Assembly (NCBI GenBank): GCA_026874595.1
Contig: CM049319.1
Coordinates: 59,342,917 to 59,406,916, forward strand
DNA length: 64,000 bases
From: Sipunculus nudus
Lineage: Eukaryota > Annelida > Sipuncula > Golfingiida > Sipunculidae
Reading direction: 5' to 3'
The notes beneath the pieces were generated by a model that was not told the origin of the DNA, searched no databases, and worked only from the letters and a program-made list of their open reading frames with translations. How positions within the stretch are numbered: the stretch's first letter is position 1; the number at the start of each line of letters is the position of its first letter. The position numbers were made by a program, and so were the translations under genes. This document shows, piece by piece, positions 1 through 11,575 of the stretch.

Positions 1-964
1 TTCGAGACCCCCAATCAGCCCTGAAATGAGCAAGGCAAATCAGATTATATTACCAAGTCCTTTATTGCCTCATATATCATATCATATATTTACATTGAAA
101 ATTATATATAGAACCACATTACTGGTTAATACTCTTAAGTTGCGCTGATGTCTTCCTATTTTTTTTTAGTTGCCCAAGTGCGTCGGTGTCTTCTCGCTTC
201 TACAAAAGTGCTTTATAGATTCCTTTCTCATAAAACGAAACTAATCAGTATCATCAGAAATCCTAGTCTTTTACACATACACATGGTGGCGCTCAACAAC
301 CATTGTCAAACACTTAAGTGTTCTTTTTTATTTTTAATTGGACTGTTACTAGTGCACTTAAGGTTAGCCGACGTCACAGCGTAGCCAACACAAAAGCATC
401 GTCTGCAGTAGCAAATTTAATGTGAAGTATATTATCATCTGGGAATCTACTCTGAAGTGAATATTGTATTGGATAAGAGGGCTTCGTCAATTTGTCACTG
501 GAGAGCTATGTCTCCAGGAACAAATAAAAAAACAGCGAGGCCTTATCTTCATTTGTGATTCCATCTTCTATTTAGCTATATCTACATCAATATTTGATAG
601 GACAGACAGGTCCCATGGATGGTGGGGGCAAATGGATAAAATACAGCACAGAAGTAGACGTAAATAACACAGAAAAGAAGTCCCGTTTGGAATAAATTCA
701 CATTCCTCCGTAATGAATGAGTAAATACTGAGATGTGGTGAGCGTGTTAATATGGCAGCATATTAAGTATCAGTTTTGGAACACAGTTCCAGCGACAGTA
801 CTTTTTAGTATAATTTCACGGAGTAAAACAAATAGTATATTTAATCTGCACTCTAAGGCATGCAGGCCTCCACCATATGTGGGGGTCATTCACTTATTCG
901 GCGCACATTTCCAGGTTCATTCCCGAATAAGTGACTTTGTATTTGTGAATTTTCCATGATGACG
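1..964. other. AT-rich stretch, nothing recognised
   Basis: The short open frames here (60-80 codons) have no recognisable domain, no consistent codon bias and no convincing splice signals. I see no RNA gene, repeat array or transposon end. Confidence 0.5.
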
Positions 965-1140
965 TTCAACAATTGGAATTATGAGCCGGATCCGCACCAA
1001 AATCTAACAGATTCTTCACTGGCAAATGCCTGAAATGACCTAAAGTTTCATGAGATTCCATTCATGACGGTGTGAGTTATGATGTTAACAAACACATATG
1101 AGCGGGAATGCATACTTTCCTGGTAGAACAAATATATATG
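965..1140 (+). repeat. Dispersed repeat, copy 1 of a local pair
   Basis: This segment resembles 2108-2250. Shared landmarks in the same order are a CACCAAAA block, CCTGAAA, the nearly exact TTTCATGAGATTCC, then an AACAAACACA block followed by GCATAC. It looks like an old dispersed repeat. The two copies flank the poly-G element at 1478-1939. No terminal repeats or coding capacity were seen. Confidence 0.55.
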
Positions 1141-1477
1141 AGTGCTCTTTGGTACCTGGCGATAATAACCTGTGTTTTCCATGCATAAATCATTCAAAGA
1201 GAAAACATAGAAATATCCGATGCGTGCCACTTTGGCGACCAAACGTAATATTAGCCCTGATTAATGTTTCGTGGTATATTAGTGGTTATCATGGTGAGTG
1301 ATGGCGGTGACAGAGCAGTCCAAGAACTGCTAGATAGATCAAAGCCCTGACAGGCAACTCCGGTATGAACAACTGTCATGCTTGAAAGAACGGTGTAAAT
1401 GGCCAATCTGATTTGAATAAATATTAGCATGTCAGCTTCCAGAGAAAATAACAGCGCCTCTATATATTCTTATCACC
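1141..1477. other. No feature recognised
   Basis: Unique-looking AT-rich DNA between a dispersed repeat and the poly-G element. Open frames are short and unrecognisable. Confidence 0.4.
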
Positions 1478-1939
1478 AGGCGCGGATTTAGGGGGCGCGC
1501 CAAGATTTTTAGACTTAAAATTTGAAAGTTAAAACTTTTCACGTTCAATGCCAAAAAAGTGCCTGGATTTGCCTCTCGCGCCGTTTATTTGAAACTGATA
1601 TATGGTTCCGCAGGCAGCATTATGTTTTAAGTATACTTGCTTTAAGGCACACTGGTTCACCTGGGTCAGTTTGTAAAACCTCTCCCTCCCACCTTCTTAA
1701 ATGACACCTCCGCTAACCGCCCCACTCCCCTCAATCCCCCCGTGACGGCTGGGGGGGGGGGGGGGGGGGGGGGGGGGGGTCGTCGATGGAGGGTGTTGGA
1801 GCCGAAACTACCTTTTTTAGGGTTTCAAACCAAATTTTGCGACCAAGACCCCTTTTTTCCAGGACTAGAGGACCTTTTAGGTTTTCTTTCAATTTTCCTG
1901 GCCGCGACCCTCCCCGTTCTCAAATCCGTGATCCGCCCC
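1478..1939. mobile_element. Small non-autonomous TIR element (MITE-like) with poly-G core
   Basis: The left end reads CAGGCGCGGATTTAG. The right end, read on the minus strand, is CAGGGGCGGATCACGG. The first ~11 bases match with one difference, giving imperfect terminal inverted repeats about 460 bp apart. CAGGGGCGGAT-type termini are common on hAT-like elements, but I could not find an 8-bp target duplication, so the class is inference. The interior holds a run of 29 G and C-rich tracts, with no transposase. Two overlapping frames across the G run (from 1742 and 1786) are low-complexity artefacts. Confidence 0.45.
1751..1779 (+). repeat. Poly-G tract (29 G)
   Basis: An uninterrupted run of 29 G, one of several G or C homopolymers in this window (others near 22926, 30854, 36167, 38704, 44143, 54248 and 54562). 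Such runs can form G-quadruplexes and their exact length is unreliable in assemblies. Confidence 0.95.
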
Positions 1940-2107
1940 TGTCCCCCGGTAATCTGGATTACCATCATATGTTTCTTCCATTCAATGTATTTTTTTTATC
2001 ATTGTTACAGGGGGCCAATCCTTTGTGCCCAGGTTCAGACTGCCTATTGAGGGCCATGAGGGCCTCACTTGCTCTTCTAATGACCAAAAAAAATCTTTAT
2101 CCACATT

Positions 2108-2250
2108 GAGTCGGGTCCACACCAAAAACCTAATTAAAATGTCCTGAAAATTTCATGAGATTCCGTTCAGTATTGCATACTGGGAACAAACACACTTGAA
2201 CCGGGGTGAACGCATACCCTGTTTACGAAGGCAAAAATATCAATATTGGA
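2108..2250 (+). repeat. Dispersed repeat, copy 2 of a local pair
   Basis: Diverged second copy of the segment at 965-1140, same orientation. It shares CACCAAAA, CCTGAAA, TTTCATGAGATTCC and the downstream AACAAACACA block. Confidence 0.55.
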
Positions 2251-2712
2251 ACGAGGGGTAAGGGTATCCTCCCACCTCTCATACTTCTGAATTACAGCAA
2301 ATTATCCAGCTCCACGGTTCATTACTTAAACATGAAATTTTGTATTTGTTGGCATGGTGTTCCACCTGTTCTGTATGCATTTGTCGTGTATAGTGTCTTT
2401 TACAGAGTCACATACGTCTGGGCAGCTCTCCATGGTGTAAAGTCAGACGGGAATCGTTTGTGTGCCTGCGGCTTAGCAAGTAGACACCCTGGCGTTCTCT
2501 TAACAAAGTAATAATAAAAAATAAGAACCGCGTTATGGTATCTTATTAAAATAACCCATTCCGTGACAAGCAGCAGACACGTTTTGTTATTAAATTCGTT
2601 TCACCAGCGGTACTCACTGAAGTTCACGTATAACTTAACAAACCAAAACGTCACTGAGTAAAGCGCTTACTCCTGCAAAGGCCAATATATTACCCATATG
2701 CATTTTTGCGTC
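2251..2712. other. No feature recognised
   Basis: Contains one 101-codon frame (2206-2511) without any recognisable motif. I see no support for a gene. Confidence 0.4.
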
Positions 2713-2832
2713 AGCAGACATGAGGTCAAAGGATAACCTCCCTGACAGAGGTGGAACTGTGAAAAAAAACAAGCAGACATGAGGTCAAAGCATAACCTCC
2801 CTGACAGAGGTTGAACTGTGAAAAAAAAACTG
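2713..2832 (+). repeat. 60-bp direct duplication (2 copies)
   Basis: The block beginning GCAGACATGAGGTCAAAG and running through ACCTCCCTGACAGAGGT to a poly-A stretch occurs at 2713 and again at 2773, with three or four differences. It is a recent tandem duplication without known function. Confidence 0.85.
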
Positions 2833-3478
2833 TGAACACAGATCCGCGAGGAGGAATGTAGTCTCTGACTGCTCATCTAAATTTAAATTAGATCAAAGTT
2901 CATTATACCTCCGCCAGGTGAAGGACATACCTTTCAGAAGCAAATGTTCCCGCAGGATCACTAATAATTGAGATAAAATGGACCTATACCGACACCTGAG
3001 GTTTATAAACCAAAGTTTTGTCAAGGATGTTTTGTCACTAGTTACCTTTCAACATCAGCACATATGCATCCAAACACCTTTTGTAACATGCTTTGTTTGT
3101 CATCATTTGAGATTGTCCCGTATTAACAACATCCTGTAGATTAACAAGCGTATACATTCACAATAGTCGCAAAAGAACAAACTGACCAAAAATGCTGTAA
3201 AATCATAACCTCCCGCGAAACGTTACAAAGAATAACGCAAAAAAAGCTAATGAAAAATATAAATTCATTAGAGGGATCTGCTTGTTAATATTGTTTTCAT
3301 TTTGACCTTACGGTAAAGGTAGGACAGTGACTGTCATATTTATACACATTTTCATGTCTAAATAAACCTTCACATTTTTAATTAATATATAACTCAAAAT
3401 GCTTTTCTTGAACAGCTTAAGGTTAGGTAACTTATTTGACTACACTATTTTTGGCTTCTGTTAAAACAAATTTTAATG
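2833..3478. other. AT-rich, nothing recognised
   Basis: No open frame of note, no repeat unit and no transposon end seen. Confidence 0.4.
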
Positions 3479-3480
3479 AG

Positions 3481-3540
<60 letters not shown>

Positions 3541-3546
3541 GAGAGA
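3479..3546 (+). repeat. (GA)n microsatellite
   Basis: About 68 bp of nearly pure GA dinucleotides with a few interruptions (AAA, GGG). The minus-strand Ser/Leu-rich frame over it (3473-3697) is an artefact of the repeat. Confidence 0.95.
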
Positions 3547-4574
3547 AATGGCCCTCTATTGACAGTCCTAGCAAAATAAAACCATTTATCGGATATAACA
3601 CTAGCTTACTGACACCGGTGGACGGTGGATTGTCCGAGTGAGAGAGGAGAATGACGATGCAATAAAATAAAATAAATATAATAACATTTAGATACAACAG
3701 CTAGGGCACTGTCGGATTACGGCTCTTACATCAATCCAATCACTTCCGGTGGCTTTTTATAGCTTCCTGCCGAAGTGCGAGTTTAGGCGTGTCTAATTCA
3801 ATAATAGGTGGCCTGCTGTACGTCACGCGCCATTAATGTTAGCATGTTTTCGGTCCGCGGGCTTGAGGCCATGTTTGGTACGATCCCGGATAAGTTTGAG
3901 ACGGGATTATTTGAACTTTGAACGAGCGAGTGATAGTGTATCTAGATTGTCCATTGAGACATAGCTCTGCTAAGCAGCGCCGGATTAAGACAACCTCCGT
4001 GAATGATACCCCAATGGACGATATTAATTTTCGAGATTGCACTATGAAATTGATCAGGTCAAATTTATAACCGTCTTTACGGCTTTATTCAAGCAAATGG
4101 GTTAGATATATATCAGCTTTCACCGCCAGCCGTATGGCCGCCATATTTGAATAATCTGCCTGCCACTCCATGACAGATTTTAACATTCATTTTCCCCCAG
4201 AATGCGCAATAATTTAGTCATATTTTTATTCTCTAGGTAAACACGGCTTTAGCAATATCTATATAATTAATACGGAGTTGGGTTTTTTCTAGACCACGGT
4301 TTACCTGCTTCCGTTCTGATTTGACTCTCAAAATTCGGCAGACGTATCGGTGGGGTGCTCTTCTAGGACAAGTTTGCTTATGTTTGATTATGCCCTAATA
4401 AGCTGAATAGTTAATAATTTTAATATTTCCCCATTTGGTGCCCCTATTTATTTGTGCTGCAAGGTCCTCCATGCCTGTGACGCTTTTTCAGGAGGCGTCT
4501 CGGGGATTTTCACTGGCCTGTTAAGACCGTGGCCAGAGCGCATGTCCTGCCCAAAAGGCATTTCCGTGCAATAC
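3547..4574. other. No gene recognised
   Basis: A CGCCGGATTAAGACAAC stretch near 3977 resembles hAT-type transposon ends (CAGCGCCGGAT...). I found no matching inverted partner, so no element is called. Confidence 0.4.
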
Positions 4575-4720
4575 GTGGTCACGCGGGTGCACTATAATCC
4601 CCATTGATCCCCCATATCCATTGTAACGCCTCTAAAGGAATTTTCTCTCCAGAAGGAAGTAAAGGTTTTTAATCCAAAGACCACATGACTCCGCTTTCAA
4701 TGCGAGGCCTTTTCAGTTTG
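4575..4720 (+). repeat. Dispersed repeat, upstream copy
   Basis: Resembles 5335-5490 about 760 bp downstream. Shared landmarks in order are TAATCCCCA, the CCCCCAT/CCCCATTTCCATT block, CGCCT...AAGGAATTTT, and a CACATG block. Both copies are diverged and non-coding. Confidence 0.5.
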
Positions 4721-5334
4721 GTCAACACTGGGCACTGAGTCCGGTGATGGGACCACAATTTTTATGAGTTACAGATATGTTGATTTTTATACATTTAAAA
4801 ATATCTTTCCATGGTTTCAAAGGTTCGGCCAAGTCGTGTATTTTATGAAGTCTTTTTTATTCAAAAAGAAGCCCAACAACTTAATTATCATTCGGGTTGG
4901 GTCGGGGGTGCGGTCTGGGGAGGGGAGGGGAGGGGGAGGTTTCACATATATTTTTTAAGATCCGTTGTCTGACGACGGTGAAACCTGAGAGGGACCAGAA
5001 CATCTTTAAATTGATAACAAACTAGAATCTGTAGTCAGGGCGTACAGACTTCCATCAGAATCTCCTTTAATATCAGTCATGTGTTCACGTGTATGTGTTT
5101 TATGTGTGAACACTGTCAAGCTTGAGTAACACGAGTTCACCTTACGAGTGGCAGAACAAATCAATACGAATGGACGGCTTCCACAAGGGGACAAAGAAAT
5201 GGTCCTTTGTCATAATGGTTTATAGAAAATAAATACTGAGGTGATTCTAATTACCTCCAATATGAAATGAACTATTGATATGTCTTTACCCCAACCATCT
5301 ACAAAATGTTCAGCAAAACATTTTTCGCCTGTCA
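4721..5334. other. No gene recognised
   Basis: Includes a G-rich purine tract around 4899-4940. The short frames over it have no recognisable product. Confidence 0.4.
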
Positions 5335-5490
5335 CTCATTTTCAAGGGGCGACCTGTAATCCCCACTGAACCCCATTTCCATTATATCGCCTGTTAAGGA
5401 ATTTTACTCTGTCAAAATGAAGTCCATTTTAAATTCAAGCGGGGAACACATGTCCACATGAATCTTTTAATAGGGAGCGTTTTTCCGTTG
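5335..5490 (+). repeat. Dispersed repeat, downstream copy
   Basis: Second, diverged copy of the 4575-4720 segment in the same orientation, sharing TAATCCCCACTGA-like and AAGGAATTTT blocks. Confidence 0.5.
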
Positions 5491-8400
5491 AGTGGACACA
5501 AAGAGCTGAGACCCTTTACATGATCACCCTTTATAGGAGACAGTGCAACGAACCTAGATTGAAGTGGTTTCTTTGCTAAATGCTTTCATCGAAATATATC
5601 AACCTGTTTTCTTTTTATCTGGGAATATTGTCAATTTTGCATCAGACCTGCTCATTACATGAAAGTTAACAGTACTTAAACCAAAAGTTTAATACTGTTG
5701 GAATATATTTTTCTGGGCCTATCTTTTTCACATTGGCAGCTATACGTTTCTCGTATAAGAGACTTCAACGACATATGAATGTGTATATAATGCATGTGTC
5801 TGTTAACATGCCTTAGACTATACCTTCAACTGACTACACTGGATACACATCGTGTTTCACGATGTCGCCTGAGCTTAACTTTCATATAATTTCACGGTAA
5901 AATGCTTCGGTATATACAATCGTTAAATCTACGTTATTTCCAAAGCAATGAAGCTGTCGGATCTATGTTGTTTATCGGAAAAAAAACTTCTTACTTAAAA
6001 ATTCGTACACCCTGTATATGCCTCACATCTCTTTCCAAAATTTATTTTTGTGTGATTTCTGGAATAGAATAATTTTATTTCTATTTTGATATTTTTGGGA
6101 AGGGTGTTCCTGGTGAATTCTAGCAGATGTAATCTTTATATCCTTTAAGTGAAACACGTGACAAAAGTTTCTGCAAAAACTTTAGGATTTAAATATGTGT
6201 CGTTCAGTTCCTGTCAGATCATTACAAAAATATGCATCAAATATAGCCGTGGATTTTCCATGGGAGCAGCTAGTATATATTTATACTCTTATTAATACGA
6301 TTAAATAACACGGCTACCGGTTATTTATAAATATTGTCTGGTATGAAAAAACGTTTCTAAAATGTAGACGAAATTTATGTGATCCAACTTCATAAGTAGC
6401 AAAATTTCTTCCCCTCCAGTAAGAGCTTAATTAGAGCCAGCTTCCAAGTATATTAATAAACAGGGTGTATTATCTGATAACACTGAATTAACATACAACA
6501 ATATGCTTTTGGATTAAACGAAAATGCAAAATATATAATTTATATACTGAAGCAGGGTATTATTTTAAAAAATAAAAGTCCAGGATTTAAAGAGAACGCG
6601 TAGATTTTTTACAAACTTCGCACGGTCATACTTAACCTTATAACAAGATTCTTCATGCATGTTATAATTCATTTAATTCGATTAAGGAGAAAAGAAAATC
6701 TAGCTGTAAATGTATTATATGCAATCTCAGCAAATGTATATGATTCATCTTAAGTTTTCCTTCCTTCATGGTGAAATTCTTTGTCCTAGAAAATAAAAAA
6801 TATTATTTGCGTCTTCTTTAATTTCTCATGCCATATATTAGAATAAAGTCTGCTGAATTTTTTAAAATTCACCTTTTTAACTTCCATTATCTTCCCTGAG
6901 AGAGGAAAATTATGAAGAAATATGATAATAAAATACTTATTTATTTTCTTCATTTATCCCAACAAAATGATGGACAACGCGTTTCAATATTGGACCAGTT
7001 TCTTCAGAGTCAAGGAATATCGGCGCAATTAATCATTCTGGGCATAGATTACGCGCTAAATTCGATTTAAGAGCCTCGCAGTCTTCCACTATGTGTTTTC
7101 ATACGTGCTTGATGACCTATCTGAACTCCGTTTTTTTTAAAATAAGAATTCATGGCAAAATACTTCCTTTCATGTCAATATTATATTTAAATTAAATTAA
7201 ACCGAATAGAGGATATATTGTTTTAAATTTTTGTTTAAATATTGATTTGTTTGAGTTAACCCCCTCCAATTTTATTCATGTATTTCATTCCAGTTGTGGA
7301 TTAGCATACGTTTCCTCTCATCTTTTATCCTTCTCTTGAGTAGACCCGATGGATACTGCACCCGCAGGCCACATGTGTGTAATCATCCCCAGTGCAGGGT
7401 CATACCACCAAGAATCCCACGAAAGGCGCACTCGATTGTAAGTTGTGTTACAGTGTTCTTTTTATTGGTATATACGTTCATGACAACACTGCCAAGCGCC
7501 AAAAACTGAGACTTGGGGCCTGGCTAGTTGTAATAAATAACCCATGTTGTTAATACCTAATTCCCTAAAGTTTTCCCATCAAACAAGCAATATCTATTTT
7601 TTGCACTGGGTTAGGGTAGCTCAAGAGATAGGAAACTTTTCTTAATACAATCGGTTTCAAATAACATAAACGAAAAGAGCACTTTGCCCATTTTTTTTAT
7701 TTATCTTTGCGAGTAACCGCCTCTATTTTTAATGCAGGCTTTGCAAAGTACTAAATACACTTACATAAATCTATTCCGGTCTTCGACTACGGGGCAGGTC
7801 AGTTATCATGTCTTAAACTTGGCTCTATTTACTTCATCTGTCGATCAGGGTGTGTAACACTCAGGAACCCCCGAAAATGGCCCACTTTTGTAAATAAAAC
7901 ACGCTTTTTTACACAGGTTTATCCAAATAGTACGTGGAGCGGTCAGCTGCGTTGGAACTGACCATGAGAAATCTTCCTGCTTCTCCGTTGATGCTCTATT
8001 TCATGTTTTGAGTCTTGTGCTCGACACCTAGACCACAAAAGCTTTTATATTATTATTTTATATTATAGTATTATAAGATATTCAAGTAAGAATATAGCCT
8101 AATCATTATACGTTTCAGCGGGTAGACACAAACTTCTTTTAAGTATGAAAAAATGTTACATGCGCATTTCATGGATTGAGATAATCAATACCAATTTGGT
8201 TTGATATTCAATAAACTATTTATCGAATACATGTAAAATACGGTAATCAGTAACTGGGCAATAGTGTTATCAATTATCATAAACTCTCTTAAATTAAAAA
8301 AAATCATGGAATTTCTGCTAATATTGTTATTTATTTTCCTGGTTTATGATTGCAAAAGTTCTGTTCGTTGACCGAAATCTGATTTATTACAATGGGTTCA

Positions 8401-8691
8401 TCTCTGAGACCTCTGAGTTGTTGTGGTTAATACAATCTATCTGACGATCGAATACATAATACAAATATTTCTCTATTTCTAGAATATACATTTTCTTTGT
8501 CAGAAAAGTCACTAGATCACTAATTTAAAAAAAGAAAAAGAGGTTGTTTTGACGATGCAAGGCAACCTCTCTGACTTCATGTTTAGATGTAATTTCTGTT
8601 CTGTGAAGCATGACGTATTTTGCGTCTAAAGACTAAGTACCTCGATGGGGAAAAAGTGACATATCTGAAGAATATATTATGTATACAAAAG
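5491..8691. other. Long AT-rich non-coding stretch
   Basis: No open frame above 71 codons and no recognised gene. Segments near 7380-7440 and 7850-7900 share short blocks (CAAGAATCCC/CAGGAACCCCC followed by a GCGCACTC- or GGCCCAC-like block) with the SINE-like segment at about 25380-25440. They may be decayed relatives of it; this is weak. Confidence 0.35.
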
Positions 8692-8716
8692 ATATATATA
8701 TATATATATATATATA
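8692..8716. repeat. (TA)n microsatellite
   Basis: About 25 bp of pure AT dinucleotide. Confidence 0.95.
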
Positions 8717-10762
8717 AATATATATTTAAAAACACATTCACTCTGCTATCTAATTAGGTTTCAGGTGAGAAAGTGATGCGCAAATGTCTCGTGATGGGGT
8801 ACCTTAAATTCCTACAGGTGACGCTAGCGAGATGAAAAGAAGTTCTATTGCATAAAATTAGGTAAAAACGTATTTTTTTCGGTCAAGCAAACATTTTCTC
8901 GCAGTTTCGGCGGTTGATGAACCTTCGCAACATTTAGCCAAGTGCACATGAAAGTTTGAATATTAACCTTGCGGAGGTAACAATGTAGGTTTTTAAATTA
9001 TATAACGTCACTTGACACATGAAGGGGCCTATTTAAATATCTGATTTCTATCAACCTAAAATAATGCCTGGAAGTTTATTTTTAATAGGCTGGAAAACGT
9101 CCATCCCTGTGCACAAAAATAATCGCCAAATTAATCCAGACACGTTGAACAGCGACGGCTTGATGTCATTCACACGAACCAGAGCTCTGGAAAGGACTTT
9201 TACAACTAGTGGTATTTCAGCTTATACAATCAACCACTTTAGATTACGTGTTTGTTCTGTTTATCATGATTGGTCAATGTACTGTGTTCACTTAACACTT
9301 GTAGATAAACAAGTTAAAAAATCCGATGCAATGGAGTTGTAGGAACTTTTCTTAATATCAATAACCTACAGTAATTAATATGTAATAACTAATATGTAAT
9401 TAATATATACTCAGGATAAGCCAGGAATCACATAAACTCTACACAGAGGAAGGGTAATAGTAGACTCACACGTTGAAATGATCACACACGTTGGACAAGT
9501 TCAGGTCGGGGGAAGTTTAAATTATTTTTTTTTGTAAGACTGTCCCATACAAGTTCTAGGGCGGACTGACTGCACATATCAAGCTACAGTATTCTACTAT
9601 ATATGAGCAGGAAAATTTAGCTTACTGTTCACTAAAGAGGACGCTCGTGCCAAATAAACAGCCACTGAAAATAATGTGATATTTGATTATATTACAGTGT
9701 AGGAGTATTGGTTTGGGAACGGGGTACATCTTTGATTTACATGCTGATGTATTTATTAAGTATTTTTTTAGACATTTGTAATGAATAATTAGAATTTATT
9801 TTCAACCAGTAGACATGAATTATTTAAACTTATTTATTTCTCTCGATATACATGGTAATATGTGCTTTTTATTTTATGTTTATATTACGAAACAGCTTGT
9901 GTTGGAAAAACTAGGTACATGGATAATTTATATACCGATAGAGTCGCTAATGAGCTATAAAAACCTACAAAACAAAGGAAGAATAAAAACTTAAATGCAA
10001 AACAAAAAAAAAAAACATTTGTGACTGGCACCGGATCAATCTTCCATGAAATGAGCAGACGAAATATCACGTGGTTAATCACTTTACAGCTATTATCAAT
10101 ATTTGCGGCTAGAGTAGTTGGAAGCAAACAGCCGACGTTCTGACCTTTGAAATGACTTCCAAAACAAGAACAGTTGTGTTTTGTTACATAACTCACACCC
10201 GCGCCCAGAGCTACAGTGTAGCGATTTCTTATTACCCCGCTAAATATAACCCCCTAAGGAAACTAAAATCGATTTAAGACAAAGACCAATTGATTTCAGA
10301 TTGAACCATACCAATTTACCGTCTTGGCACCCCCTTTAGAAAATTGTTTCTTCATATGTATTAATTTATAATTAAAATTATTCGTTCCTTCTACAAAAAG
10401 TTTGATTGTATGTAATGCGTTAGGCGTTTTGGTGAAGGGAATGAGTCAATTAGAATATAGATGAATATAAATTCAACATTTGTATATTATATCATACATT
10501 GATTCTAACTCATGGAACTCTTATCTGTAACTATTTTTTTTATTTTAAAAACAAAATACATTATAATTTATTTTAAGGCACAGACAATTTTCTTTTAACT
10601 AAATCAACAGGTGATCTGAACAGCACGGTGGTAACCTGAACTCAATATAAGGCTAACCCGTGGATCCTTTTAAATGATATTCAGGGGAAATTTCAAATCA
10701 TTTTTTCAAGGGGTTATTTTAAATCGTTTTCCGCGGGCATTTAACATATGTTCAGGGAGTTA
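8717..10762. other. AT-rich, nothing recognised
   Basis: Contains a plus frame of 92 codons (9064-9342) and a minus frame of 103 codons (9885-10196). Neither shows a domain, signal peptide or splice context that I can support. Confidence 0.4.
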
Positions 10763-11135
10763 TTATCCCCTCACAACGAAGTTGGGAAAGGGATATAGTA
10801 ACGCCTCCGTTCGTGCGTCCGTCACTCTGTCCGTCTGTCCGTCCTTCTGTCTGTCCGTCCGTCTGTCCGTCCGAAATTGCTTTGTGGATTAATTTCAAGC
10901 CAAACCGTTTGCCCAAACCCTTTCATCTTGCACATATGGCTTACCCACCCATGGATGAAGAAACCTATCGATTTTGAGGTCACGGGGCCAAAAATCACGG
11001 CCACAGCACCCACTTCTTGAAAAGTTTGTGGACCCATTTTAAGCAAAACCGTTTGCCCAAACCTTTCATCATGCACATATGGCTTACCCACCCATGGATG
11101 AAGAAACCTATCGATTTTGAGGTCACGGGGCCTCT
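10763..11135 (+). mobile_element. Hairpin + (GTCC)n element end with 144-bp tandem repeat
   Basis: At 10763-10797 the arms TATCCCCTCACAAC and GTTGGGAAAGGGATA form a long imperfect hairpin with a GAA loop. It is followed by a CGTCCGTC/TGTCC-type microsatellite (about 10809-10873). Then a ~85-bp block starting AACCGTTTGCCCAAACC occurs twice, at about 10903 and 11047 (period ~144 bp), ending each time in GAGGTCACGGGGCC. The layout mirrors the unrelated helentron-like family elsewhere in this window. No coding capacity is seen and the 3' end was not located. Confidence 0.5.
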
Positions 11136-11575
11136 TGTGGATCAATTTCCCCTGCAAACACAGTACGTAAACCTAACGTTCGTGGAAAGTTACAGGTCAT
11201 AACATTATTTAGAAACGTGCAGGCAACGTCAAGTTTACGTCATATTGAAATAGAGGAACGTTCGTCCAAGGTACTTTATGTAACGTTTTAATATAACCTT
11301 GTATTTACATTTAAAGAACGTTGTCCTGTACTTCCAAAACGCCTTTGGTTAAAACGCATTGTATTGTTATTATGTAACGTACATCAAACGTTATGTACAC
11401 GTTAATGGGCACGTTCTGAATTTCGATCAGGTTCCTTATTCTGCAATATTGTTTAAAAACATTTGTAAAACATGGTGCGAACGTTATACTTAACGTCCTA
11501 ACTACTCTAAAGTAAAATATTATTGGCAACGGCAAACGGACGTTTTAGAAACGTTGCATTAAAAGTTTTTTATGT
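11136..11575. repeat. Decayed left edge of the 629-bp satellite
   Basis: Rich in AACGTT, ACGT and GACGT words like the neighbouring array, but with poor alignment to its monomers. Typical of a satellite edge no longer homogenised with the core. Confidence 0.55.

Noticed and set aside
10674-11157. Frames of 72 and 111 codons over the (GTCC)n element, one with RTDGRTDRRTD repeats
   Set aside because: The repetitive peptide is the microsatellite translated; the other part is the 144-bp tandem block. No gene support.
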